DNA from: Distichodus sexfasciatus
Taxonomy: Eukaryota > Chordata > Actinopteri > Characiformes > Distichodontidae
Direction: 5' to 3'
Length of the DNA stretch: 64,000 nucleotides
Assembly: GCA_032718565.1 (NCBI GenBank)
Contig: JAVGVS010000237.1
Location: forward strand, 508,280 to 572,279
The notes below the pieces were generated by a model. That model made no database searches. It was not told where the DNA came from and saw only the letters and a program-made list of their open reading frames with translations. The translations under genes were made by a program, and so were the position numbers. The stretch's first letter is position 1. Each line of letters opens with the position of its first letter. Shown piece by piece: positions 11,357 to 24,100 of this stretch.

Positions 11357-11812
11357 ATTTTACCCTAATTAGAACGGATGGTAATATGCTGCGTGTACGG
11401 CATCATCTTTATACTTCTTTGTAGTTAGGAGATCGACTATCCGTATGGTCTCACGTGGTAAAAATCACAGCAAGAGTGAAATGTGACTGGATGTGAAGCA
11501 TGTACGACATTTGGAAAATGAAAAGAACAAACACAAATGTCTGTAAACAACGATCTCTAATGGCTTGTTTCACCACATGACACCCCAGCAGTTTTATTTC
11601 AGCTTGAATTATTCTTAATCAAAGAGAACACCTACACCATCGTTGATAATCGGATTTACTCTAATGCAGCGTTTGACAGATGGTTGGATTTGTTACAGTA
11701 TTTTTTTTTTGTTATATCCATCTTTTTGTGATGTTTAGTTGAAAGGGAGACTGGGCATGTTATAAATATGCCCCTTAAAATATCTTGTCTGGAAAACAGT
11801 GGCTAGATGAGA

Positions 11813-11842
11813 AGGAGGAGGAGGAGGAGGAGGAGGAGAAGG
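11813..11842. repeat. (GGA)n microsatellite
   Basis: Nine or so GGA/GAA triplets in a row. Confidence 0.9.
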
Positions 11843-11999
11843 AGCTGATTCTATTAGCTTTACTATGAGCCGTATATGTCATGGACTGTTATTAGATGAT
11901 CCATCTGCTGTGCTTAAATAGACGAGAGATAAAACCGAATGGAAAATCATGCATCATTTTGCCTTGATGGAAATAGAAGAGAGGTAAAAGACGCTTCCT

Positions 12000-12216
12000 G
12001 CCTACCTCTCTGCCCCTTCCTCACTCCCTCCCTCTCTCTCTCTCTCTACCTTACTCGAGCTTTTTCTCTCCCTGTCTAGCTCTCATCCTCTCTCCTTCCC
12101 TCTCTACCTCTCTCCCCCCTCCCTCCCTTTTCTTTGTTTCGCTCTCTATCCATCCATCCCTCTCTATCTCCCTTATATCTCTCCCCTCCTTTCCTCTCCC
12201 TCTTTCCCCACTCTCA
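12000..12216. repeat. Pyrimidine-rich low-complexity tract
   Basis: About 215 bp of almost pure C/T sequence, mainly CTCTCTC and CCCTCC. The minus-strand open frame of R/E-rich sequence across it is a composition artefact. Confidence 0.85.
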
Positions 12217-12224
12217 GATTTAAT

Positions 12225-12660
12225 GTATTGCTTATAAGAGCACATTACGCTTACTTCACAATACGCTGAATAATGGACAGGACGTTGCCAGCATTAATAG
12301 CGCGATAGGCAAATATGCTCTTAATGCATTCATAAAGATGATCTATGAAATAAAGTGTCCCGCTTTATGGAACAGGAAAGCCTGTTGGGAATGTGAAGGG
12401 CTATTTCTCCACTCCACCATTAAATATAACGGAACATGGAGAAGTTGCTGCCGTATCATAATATTTCAGAGGGTAAAACGGGAACGGCAAATTCAAGGCT
12501 AGATTCCACAGTGAGGAGACGGCTTGGGGCAAATTGTTGTGCTTGATTAAGGCTGCTGTGTAATACGTATTAAATGAACTGCTCACAGTGTTTAATTGAA
12601 ACGCTGAATGTGAATGCACTGCAGCTTTCTGAATCAACATTAAACTGTATAAACAGAAAT
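12225..12660. promoter_or_regulatory. Candidate conserved noncoding element (by texture only)
   Basis: This is a high-complexity, non-coding block with many homeodomain-like ATTA/TAAT cores, for example TTAATGCATTCATAAA near 12322, CTTGATTAAGG near 12542 and TTTAATTGAAAC near 12591. It sits between repeats in the slco3a1-st8sia2 intergenic space. The call rests on sequence texture; no alignment was possible. Confidence 0.25.
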
Positions 12661-15459
12661 GTGATGTCTGGGGGATATAGCTATTACATTAATGATGTTT
12701 GGATTGAAGCTTTTCTTTATATTGTTCGTGATGTTACCTAGAGTTTCTTTAAAAAACAAAAACTATTAACGTCGGCACAAAGCAAGAATCTAAATTCTGA
12801 TCTAAACGTAGTATTCCGAAAATAAAATGGAAAACGGATAAACACTGGAATACTTATATAACTGCCTTCAGTCAACAGTGTTTACAATACAAGGATGTTC
12901 CCGAATTATGTCTTCATACCTAGTTTTATTAAGGTTTCGCGATTCCATTTTATGTGCATTATTTCACCATCACATTACCCTAAATGTTGAGCTTGCAAAT
13001 AGAATGTGCCTTAGAGGCATTTAAAGGCCTTGTGTTCCGTTGTTAACTGGAAAGCAAGGTTCTTTAATCCTTGATTCACAACCACTGCATAGTACTTAGG
13101 AACATCTAAGTATACATACCTTTTTCCTCTCTTAACAACCGATAGGCCTTTTTAAAGCGAAACTTTAACAGCTCGACCTTCACTTCAAGCGGAAAAGCAC
13201 CAGGGTGTGTCCTATTCTGGGCCTGAGAGTTCCCAACTGCCACTTGCATCATTATGCGGTCATTTGCATTTACCAGCTTACCCATCATTCTGTTTGACTT
13301 TGAAAAGATTGCATGAGGATTTCACATACTGACATATGGACTTGCATGTGATATTTTATCTCCCTGAGAGCAGCGAGCCTCGGAGTAGCCAATTATACAG
13401 GCAACTGGTCGCAACGTTCTAGCTCGCATTAGCTCACACAGAAGTATGTGGTGCCTAAAAAACGAGACTGCACAAACACTGCTGCCTTAAAACCTGATTG
13501 CACAAGAGTTTCACAAAATAGCAGGAGTTAAAGTCCCACTCGTTGTCAGACTTGATATTTTGTACAGCATAAATTGTACCAGAAGAGAATTTTACCTAGA
13601 CAGTGCGAGACAATCTATGTTAATATGAACTAGTTTGCTGCAGCCGTGATATCTGCTGATGTTTTCTCCACACTGCTGAAGGTTTAATCCCAACATGTAA
13701 GTAGCCAAGGCCTTCATGATTTGCATGTTTTTAAACAGCTAAGTCGTCGTAGTGCTTGAAGAATTCACTCCTGACTCTAAGCTGTCGAGCAGTCTTATCT
13801 AAAGCCCTCAGATGGGATACTGAACTACTGAAGTGTCAACCAGCTACTGCTTGAATGGATCTGCCCCTGAAAAATCAAATATATTAGGTGTGCTGGTGAA
13901 CCTGCTCGTCAAATTTTCAAAAATAAACATCTGAAGTGCTGATGCAATGCTAGAAGGATAAGAGAATAAATCAATTGCATCCCTCCACTCTTCACTCTGT
14001 TTTCCATTTTAGAACAGTCAAGCTGGACCAATCTCATTGTCTCAGGGATATTTCCAAAGACTTAAAATATCTATGACATTGACTAGATTATAAGTAGTAC
14101 ATTTGACTACATTTTAACCAATATACCTACCAATGCCTTAATCACTTGTGAATATTTACTGTATCACTACATCATTTTTTTATGCAGCCTTGGTTTGTCG
14201 AGTATCTGCCTATAGTTAAACCTTGTCTTACCACTATTGAGGTGAATTTACCACTAATTCTGAAAAACACTACACGTCTGATGCTTATTCTCTACTTCTA
14301 CAAAGTGCTGCTAATTTTAATGCACGCTCACTACTGAAGTGCACGTGTTATCACCTGCATTTGTTATCACTAAGACAGACAGATCAGACACCTGTCACTT
14401 GAATCGTTTCTTTTGGACTGTTATAGTATTTTTGATTACTGCGGTGAATGTTTTGGCACTTCTAATATATGCAGTGCCTAATATATTCAGCGTGTGCTGT
14501 GTAACTCTCCAATTAATAGTTCAATTAACTTTCCAATTACCTCTGCGCATCCTTCCTCCTTGGTTAAATGTTGTACTGGAATGCGACATTAGAATGATCT
14601 GGGATGATCTCGTAGAGTAGCGTAGAAAAGAATATTTTGAAAAAGGCGAAAAAAACATTTAACCTTTAACGTTTAAAATTTTCGTGTGTGCAAACTATCC
14701 CTTTAACTTTACCCTTAAATCAGACTTAATTTGTTAAATTAAGTCATCTCTTATGGATTAGTCATTAAAAATGAGAATCGGCCGTTTTCCTTTTGCATCA
14801 AGTAACAAATAAGTTATAGGACAAAGTGTTTCACTAATATTTGCCTTACTTGACATTGCAGGTTCTTATATGTCTTTTGCCCATATGCACAACGAAATGA
14901 CGCTAAAACAAAATATCATGTATAGGCACACAGCTGGCAAAATCTGACCAGACAAATGCAAGTGGTGAATGTGTAAATAATCAGATTTGTAGTTTGATGT
15001 AATGCTGTATAAGTGCAACCAAGTGTAAATGCAGCATTTAAAGCTAAATACAATTATAGCGTTAATTTTATCATAGTTAACTGATCCTCACTATATCACA
15101 TATTCTTTAACTGTCTTAAATTGAGCTGATCATGTCAGAGACCTCAAAAAAAAACAAAAGAGGAGCCAATTTGCATCAACAGCTGTTAGACTTAATTTCG
15201 TCCTCGTACGTTGTCGACAGGCGTTCAGTCCCACAAAGGAGTCCGAATTTGTCGTCTCCCTTGCGGTTCTGTTGCTTTCACGGCAAACTTTGAGGGGAAA
15301 GTGTTCGTCTGCGACTCTCTGAGAGAAGCCCAAAAAGACGCACGTTGACGGAGCGAGGGACGAGTCTGTGGCTTGTGCCGCCTTTTCCCTCGACGGCATC
15401 ATTAGTGTGACGCGAACATGAGCTGACAACAAAATGTGAGGGGGGAAAAAAGCACACGC
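12661..15459. other. Intergenic DNA upstream of st8sia2
   Basis: AT-rich, without recognisable repeats or coding similarity. Open frames at 13106-13288, 14339-14620 and 15130-15465 are isolated and resemble no family I know. Confidence 0.5.
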
Positions 15460-15692
15460 CGACACGTTGTTTCTTTCTATCTGTCTTTCTTTCTTTCTTT
15501 CTTACCGGCCGGTGAGGAGCGACATTGGTTCGTCAGGAGAACGGCGGGAGTCAACGGCGCCTGATGTAAGCGGAGCTTCAGCCCGAACACACGGACAGCA
15601 GCCCAAGCGCCAGTTCAGTCTCGGTCTCGGTCTCGGTCTCGGTGTCTCTCGTCACCTGGAGGACTCAAAGACGATCTCGCCTCACTCAAGTC
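15460..15692 (+). promoter_or_regulatory. st8sia2: st8sia2 promoter-proximal region and 5' UTR
   Basis: CpG-rich sequence directly before the st8sia2 start codon. It includes a (TTTC)n run at about 15470-15502, a GCCGG palindromic patch near 15505, and five tandem TCTCGG-type hexamers at about 15617-15646. The transcription start is not defined by any clear TATA box. The extent is an estimate. Confidence 0.5.
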
Positions 15693-15790
15693 ATGTCTTG
15701 TGAATTCCGAGCCCTCATTTTTGGCATTGTCGCCGTGCTGGTCATATTTCTGATTCTGACCGACATCTCTGAAGTCGAGGAGGGAATCGC
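15693..15790 (+). CDS. st8sia2: st8sia2 exon 1 (signal anchor)
   Basis: The ATG at 15693-15695 starts MSCEFRALIF, followed by a hydrophobic segment (GIVAVLVIFLIL) and TDISEVEEGI. It matches the family N-terminus in length and spacing. The exon ends after two bases of an Ala codon at a GTGAGT donor (15791). Confidence 0.93.
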
Positions 15791-18700
15791 GTGAGTAAGA
15801 GTTTGCTATGCTCGACCTGCGTGCACGTGCGACGCTGAGCTGTACGTGGCTCGCGTGCCGGTGTAACGTCGACAAACGTGTTGAGATTTTTTCTTTCTTG
15901 AAAAAACACGTCCGTCTGTGCTTAATATTCATCGCGTATGCGTTTCCATATAATTATTCGTCCCGTTTCACTTCTAAACACTCGCCCCGTAAGTGGCTTC
16001 TTTGTGCTTGGCACAATGGCTGTGTCTTCACGGGCAGAGAGAGACAGAAGCGACGAAGAGCGATTAGTCCGATGTCTGTCCTTCACAAGCTATTGATTGA
16101 AGTCTCAGAAAACAAACGTTTCAGCATATTTTACGTATTATCACCTCCGAACAACTATTTTTGGGGAAACATTTTCCGACTTGATTATCTCTTAACCCCC
16201 CCGCCCCTCCACCAAAAGTCGCTCTAGTCCTTGATCAACCCTGGATAACGATTTAGGCATCGACAGGATTTATTCTGCTTCTGCAGATTTTTGGTTAGTA
16301 ACTCACTCGACTAAAGATATTTACTTTAACAGTTGCACACCAAAATCAATAGTAACATTCTCCAAGGATCTTAATTGGGGTTGTTTTTTTTTTTGTTTTA
16401 ATCTTTGTAATCAGATATGCTGACTACAAAGGTTTAAAAAATCAGATATGCTGACCAAAATTCATTTGCTACGCAGCTTATATATATATTTTTTAAAAAA
16501 GCACCTCAATCTATATCATCAGTGATGGTAAAAACCAATTTTCTATGCAATTTTTTCATTTATATGCTTTAATGGGTCATATAGGGTCTTTAGAGAATAA
16601 AAGATTATTAAAGCTGTTCTCAGAGTTACTGTCAGTAAGTAGGTCAGACCCCTGAACACTTTATTGCCAATTTGGACAGACACATCGGAATTGGTTGTGG
16701 TTCAGTGATGACTGGAAAGCACAATAGACCATAACATGACACAATTCACGATATATAAAAGTTAGGTTGTACTTGAAAAAAAATACAATGCTAATAAAAA
16801 TTAAGATGCAGACTCTGAACTTATTCTAGCCGTTCAGTTTGCATGACTAATGTGCAGAAAAGACGATATGACAGATGTACAAAAACGGACTAATAACCAA
16901 ACGCATCACAATTTTAATCCTTTTGTCCGTGGTGGGCTTTGAATGGACAGCCTTCTATAAGCGTTGACGTAATTGATCAAAGTTCATGTATGAAAGGGTT
17001 AATCAGTGTAATCCACGAAGTAGAATGAGTGTTGTAGTGCAAATTGGGAAAGTTGAGAATTGTGCTTAATTCGATTCCCCTGGGGTTATTTGAGATCTTA
17101 TGAGAGTTTGCTGTGGAGATGGTGGGATGCGGGATGCTGGTGGTTATAGACTTGTATGTCCTAGATGATGGCAATTTGGCAAAAAGATGACTGCCCAGGT
17201 GGGTAGAATCTGCAGAAAGCTTTCCAGCGCTACTCTTTGCCCCGGCATTGAACAGATCTTTTTTAGTGATGGTAGCTAACAGCCAGCAATCTTTTCATCG
17301 GAGGGTACCGCTCGCTGTGGCTTGGTCTTAGAGACAGCTGCGTTGGAATCAAAGTCGTTTATTGATGTGTGAGGCACTATAAAGTGCCTCCAGACGTCAC
17401 TTATACCTTTGTATGCTTTTTAGGTGCAGTCCCACACTTCTCAGATTATATGTTTGTTGTGTTGGTGTTTCGACTCAAGTCAAATCTGCCGGCAGGATGC
17501 CACTTAACTTTGAGGGAATGTAGGGTTGTGGCTTTCTAGTGGTACGATACTTGGATACAAACTCAGAGGTTGTGAGTTTGAGTCCGACTCAGTCTTGAGT
17601 CCAGCGCTAACCTAACTCCATCGAATCTCTAAGTAAGACCCTTGACCCTAAGTTGCTTCAGGGAGACTGTTCTGTAATTATGAAATGTAAGAACTTCTAG
17701 ATAAACTCCATTTCTGCAGAGACGCAACTTTTCATAGTTGCTGTGGTCAACACGCTGCCTCATTATTAGTTAATCTCTTTGTAGCATGACTGAGGAAAAT
17801 CAGAACAGTGCTGGAGTGGTGGCACAGAGTACCAACGTAGGTACATGACGTCTTGGAACTGTCTTTTCTTTGCTCATGTTTATTCCCTTCAAATATTCTC
17901 TATGAGTTACAAGGCAGTACATATAGAAACATTTTGCAACATTCTCCTCTGCTGATTCTTCTTTGAGGCAAACTTTCCTGGAGCAACCATTCCAAGCGCT
18001 TTTTTCCCGCACTCCCAACTAATCCCTGAATCAATGGCACCATCCGATGCACGCAGACAACCCCTGGGGTTCTTCGACAAATGCCACCGGCTCTTCGTTT
18101 TTGTTTCTCTCTCAAGTGCATCCTGCTCGCTGCTCGACGCCTATTCATGTCAGCCCCATACACGGTGTGGTGGGTGGTTTTTTTTGAGGAGCTGGAGGAT
18201 TTACTGTTTGACTTGTTACCGAGGGAAACAGCAGAAATTGAGGGGGAGAAAACAGAAACTGAGCTCCTCGCTCTTTCCCAGTCGTAAGCGAGACTCGCAG
18301 CTGAAATCTGCCAGCTTAGACAAATACGGCCTTTGCAGCCTTGGGGCATTCGCTGGATGCACATGAGCAAAAAGACTGTTTGGTTTTTATGGGAAAAATA
18401 ACTCAGAGAAATGGAGCTTTTGACTCCATGCTGTATGCTGTTTTAAGATGCATACCGGTGTAAAAATGTTCTGATTTGGAGATGGAATAGGATTTTGCTG
18501 CCTTGAGAGTGTTATGTTTGAATTCACTTACTTAGGCGGATTACACGGCATGCCTCATTCTCTGTTAATGCGCCTAAGCATCAAACTCATGGGAAATTCA
18601 TTCTTTCCTTTTTTTTCTAAACTCACCATGCGAGTTTATTGTGATTATTTTAGGCACAAGACTGAGCCGCAAAGCCTATATTTCCTAATTGGCATCGTCA

Positions 18701-21095
18701 TGCCTGACGTGTTAGGCATCAGAAAAATTAGAACGTGCTTTTGATCTCTTTAGAGTTATTTTTTGGTTTCATATGCTGTTTGTGGTTTAATCAAGGTGCT
18801 GTATCTAGCGTGCATGACAGACTGAAGTAATTGGTATAAAATTATATTTTTTCTTGCTTGACAAACTTTGAAAGAGTTTCGATCGCTGTTGATGTCTTCC
18901 CAAGCTGCTGAGGCAAAAAAAGTATTGTTACTCAAGTGCTAAAGTATTGATAATCGCACGTTCCTGATGTGGTGCAGAAGCCTATGTCTGTCAAGCATTG
19001 TTCACTATTTGGAGGTCATTATATAAACTTATATAACTGAGTTCCTGAAAATCAGGGCTGTTCTGTAATGGGCTGGAATAATGAATTAATCATTGCAACA
19101 GCAACATAAGACTAAATGCTGATCAGTGATGATGTTCTATGTCATACAAAACGACCGCTCTACTATTGAATCATAATTGTTTGCTCCCGGCAGCGTTTGG
19201 AGCTCTCAGAAGTTTTGCCTGCACAGGTTAGTGCACCACATACACCATAATTTTGGACAATAATATAGATATGGAGATGTGTCTACATTCCACAAGCATC
19301 GGTGTATGTACCGTAAACTAACCTTCAGCTCCTTTTTCAGAAAGACAGATCCAAAAGCTGTTTCCACCCCACTAACCGGCTCCAAAGACGACCCCGTATC
19401 GCCTTTTACATCCCCAGTCCCAAAGATCAATTTTAGCAGCACCCCTATATCGCAATGGACATTCAACAGAACCCTTTCCAACATCATCCGGTTGGTGGTG
19501 TTTTTATATCTGTCTTCTGTACATGCGTACAAATACACTATTCACGCATCTTTAGTAGCATAAATGTCCTTTATTTATGAAATCTAAACTTCACTGTAAT
19601 GTGAGGGTTAAATTATAATGCGAAGATGTGAAGTTCTCAGTTTCCAAAATTTGTGAACTTAAACTCAAACTCATTGTTAAGTTGCTGTGTTTATGTTCTT
19701 GCGTTCCTCCCAAAACGTCGTCACTTTCCCTCCTTTTCCAGGAAGAATGTTCTAAGGTTTTTGGATGCCGAAAGGGACATATCGATTCTAAAAAGCACCT
19801 TCAAGCCCGGAGATGTTATCCATTACATTTTTGACCGTCAGAGGACCACAAACATCTCAGAGAATCTGTATCGCCTGCTGCCCACCGCGTCCCCCATGAA
19901 GAACCAGCACTACAAAAAGTGTGCCATTGTAGGGAATTCTGGGATTCTGTTGAACAGTAGCTGCGGACCAGAGATTGATTCACATGAGTTTGTGATCAGG
20001 TAAGATCCCCCGCCTTGTAGCTGCTGTGAACAAACTGTGAATTGATGTTTTAAACTTTTTACAACCCATCGGATCTCAGCCTCTTTTTAACAATTGAACA
20101 TTCAAATGTTAAATAGTTGGGTCAGTATTATTAGCAGATTCAAGCTAATTTCCAATAAATTGGTATTGGTGTTTATAGTGTCTGTTAAATAGCAATTAAA
20201 GACAAACCAGAGACGAAAGACGTCTTTTGTCCTTTAATTAGTGTTGACATTTGGTAGATTGCTTCAGACAGTTATGCATGTCACGTGAATAACGTTAAAC
20301 ACGTACAAAATATTATTAAACATGTTTGAAATCCTATATTGGTCGTGATCTAGTTTGAGGTGAACTGCAGGCGACGCAGGGACGTTAATTGTTTTGAAAA
20401 GTTCATATCTTGAGATTTATTTTAAGAACTGCCTGTTCACTTCACGCATATCCGAATAGCTCTTCAAAGCATCTGGTGGAACTTAACGTCGCGCGCGGCC
20501 CAGAATCTGGATGCGCTCTTGCCGGCTCTTTGAAACAGCTGCCATTACCATTACACTTGCTCACTTGTTACTCCCTCTGATGATTTGCCAGCTTTCAGAG
20601 CCCAGGAGCGGCGCAGCAATTAGGTACCTGCCGAGCAAATTTGACATTTTGAAAAGCCTCGGCCGTCCTCTGAAAAAGAGGGGGGAAAAAAAACCATTTA
20701 ATGAGAAGCTTCTTGTTTTCCTCCAGCTTTTTGAAAGTAGCTTAAGCTTTATTTGCTTAGACAGTTGTGTGAGCTGCATGAATACTGTCTCGCTCGCTGC
20801 AGTCTGCTGCGTGAAGTGCTCGTTTCTAATGCCTGATTGGGCCTCGCGCTGGACATAAAAGATGTCCAATAGAGAGGAATCCTTCTTCAAAAGGCTTATT
20901 GTCCCTGACCTAGTGTAGTAATTAACCTCGCTTGCAAATTTCTCTGGTCAGCCTCACAGGCTGTATTGATGGGGAAAATTGGTAGGACCCCATTGATTCC
21001 CTTCTCCAGTGTAATATGAACTCAGACACTCTGGTATGGTTTGCGTCCCAGTGGGCATAACCGCTCAGCAGGAGGAAAACCTGAGAATCTGTGTG

Positions 21096-21136
<41 letters not shown>

Positions 21137-24100
21137 GGTATATCGGGTGTGGACTGAGAAAGAGCGAAACAGAAAAAGGTAGAGGATGGAGGGTGTGGTT
21201 AGAATGCCTTGATGGGGGGTCTGATTCTATGGTCTGATTGCCTTGTGTGGTCGGAGCAGATTTGTTCTGCAATGGAGGAGTGTGGAAATCTCCTCATATT
21301 GCACATTGTAGATTTATTCTGACAGACAAAACACATTAAGAATGGACAGGAACGTGAGTAACATGTAAGAGAAAAATAACACACGGACAACAACCACAAC
21401 AGTGTCAAAAACAAAACAAATAAAAAGCAAAACAACCAATAAAGCAAATAAACAAAATAACGGACAAAAATGATATAATACGTTAAACGAAAAAGATGAA
21501 TTAATTAAAAAATTTAAAATGAATACCTCATATTATAACACGCACCCATGTATGTACATACGATAATAATAATAATAATAATAACCGCTAAACATACTCC
21601 ACTAGCAACCTGCATGTGTGCTTGTGCGTGTGTGGCGGTGTGTGTGTGAATAATTATCTATTTTAATCATGGATAATTCAGTAAATGGGGCAGCACGGTG
21701 GCGCAGTGGATAGCGCTGCCGCCTCACAACAAGAAAGGTCCGGGGTTCGATCCCCGAGTCGGCTGTAGGGCCCCTCTGTGTGGGTGTTCGTGTGGGCTTC
21801 CTCCGGATGCTCCGGGTACCTCCCACAGTCCAGAAGCATGCACTGTAGCTTCGTTGGCGATTCTAAATTGGCCGTGTGTGTGTGAGTGTGTTTGCTCTGC
21901 GGTGTGTTGGCGCCTGCCCATGGTTGGTCCCCGCCTTGCGCCCGTAAGTTCCCGGGATAGGCTCCGATCTCCTCCACCACAACACCAGCTGGGATTAAGC
22001 GGTTCGGATAATGAATGAATGAATGAATAAACGAATGAACGAACGAATGAATGATTCAGTAAATGTATTTTCATGTATGTACAGCTTATGCGGTGTTTGA
22101 GTCGTAGTACAATTGTATGAATGATCTATTATTACAATCTTAAATAATGTACCAGCAAAAAATAGGAATTCCAGTTAACACAGCAACAAAGTAGACGAGA
22201 ACTGAGGCGTAATTCCTACAGAATTAAATGATAACGGGAACATTAACTGATACAATTACACTAGGAGACTGGCTGAAGTTAGCAACACATAACAAACCTA
22301 CTACAAACAGGCAATTCATTGTCAATTCACTGACTGAGTCGTTCTCCGAGCCGCGTAATCCCTTAATTGCTCGTTTTGGCTGCCTGTTGAAAATATGTGC
22401 ATTTATTTTGAGCTGTCTCCCCCTCCCTTTCTGCTACACTGCGTCACGGTGTTGCAGGTTCGTTACAATAAACATTTTACAAGAATCGTGCAGCCCTGCT
22501 ATATAGGTGTGCAAAACCGCAGTAACGCGTGGCGTTAAGAGTCAGTTATGATCTCCGGTCTTATTGACGAGGCCAGTTGCAGTGGCGAACGGGGAAATTA
22601 CACTTCGCACAGATAATATTTACAACAGATTAATTTCACTGCTGTGTAGCTGCACTCGGCACTTTAAAACAGTCTCTTTGCATCTGCTATCTGTCTGCAG
22701 ATTTTTTGTACTTAGGTTAAACTTACTGTGATATAAAAATAGTTTATTTATCTTTATTTTATTCCCCTATCTCCCCTTTAAGTTGAAGTTTGTATGTTGT
22801 AGCTCTTATATTTTTATTTTTCTAGTATTATTATTATTTTTTCATTCTTTGCCTAAATTGAACTGTCAAAAGAGCGCATCAGGATACATTTCACTGCATG
22901 TTGTACCTGTATAATTTGCATGTGACAAATAAAGAATCTTGAATCTTGAACAGAATAGGTTGGCCCGTTTTTACCGAACCCGGCTCTTTGGACCAGTTTC
23001 AGTATCCGTATTGGTACATTTCCTACATTTCCTGAAAAAGTTGAGCAACTTTGAGCTCAGGGGAGCCAGAAGAGACGGTGCAAGAGAGCTGAAAGTCTTT
23101 TTGCAGGTACGGCGGCAGGGCGATAACGTCCTTGCTCTGCTCTTAGCCTCTCGTTTTAATACCGTCTCCGGGTGCTTTAATGGATTCAAGGCTTTTATGG
23201 CGAGAGACGAACGCAGAGTCTTATGTGAGCGGGTTTTTTGATCGTATGCCCGTGAGGGTTCCGGTGTCACAAATGAGCGTGTCTTCTTTGGCTCTAAACG
23301 AAGGTACTGGAAAAAAACGCCAGCAGAATTTCAAAAATCCTGAGGTGGTGTAGAGTGATGGAAAGCTAATGAGGATTAGTTAGGTTGATTCATTTTTTAT
23401 GAAGTCCTGGGAGGGTGCATTTATTATTAGCAGCGTTAATCTCTAAAGTGTCGCGTAAATTTGGTTCATGTTTTCTTTTGCGATAATTTGATCCTGCCCT
23501 GAAGGTGTGAAAACAGAAGTTGTACCTCCAAGTACGGTAATACCTGGGCTTACATCGTTTGGACATGCATCGCTCATTCTAAAATGATACATTTCTATAA
23601 AAATCTGATTTCAAAACGTGCATAAAAGTGTGAATAACCAATAACAAGCCTAATATAGCATAAAATGAAATGTTTAATACGTAAAATACCTTATATATGT
23701 AATAAATTGCTTACCGTATTAAAGAAAAAGGCTTTTCTGAAGAGAAAGGTAAGAATTTTTCCAAGAAGCATGAAAAGTCATTACTGAATGACTTGTGTTT
23801 CTATGTAACGGCACTATTAAAGACGTTTTGTTATGTTTATGGGGGGTCTAGGTCATCTTTTCAGGGTAGTTTAGGGAATTTTCTCGACTTAAGTCCTGTG
23901 TTCTCTAACCACTTAAGGGCGTAAGTCGAGGTATTCATGTATATTGTAAAGTAGAGCTCCATCAGTAGAGAACGTTGGAGATTGACACTGATTTTGAGAA
24001 TAAAAAAGCGGTAAAAATTTGAATTTATTTTCCTTAACCTTGTTGCGTGTAGTTCAAGGTAGGTGACTAATTGCGGCGCTGCTTTTCAAAAGCTTGCAGA

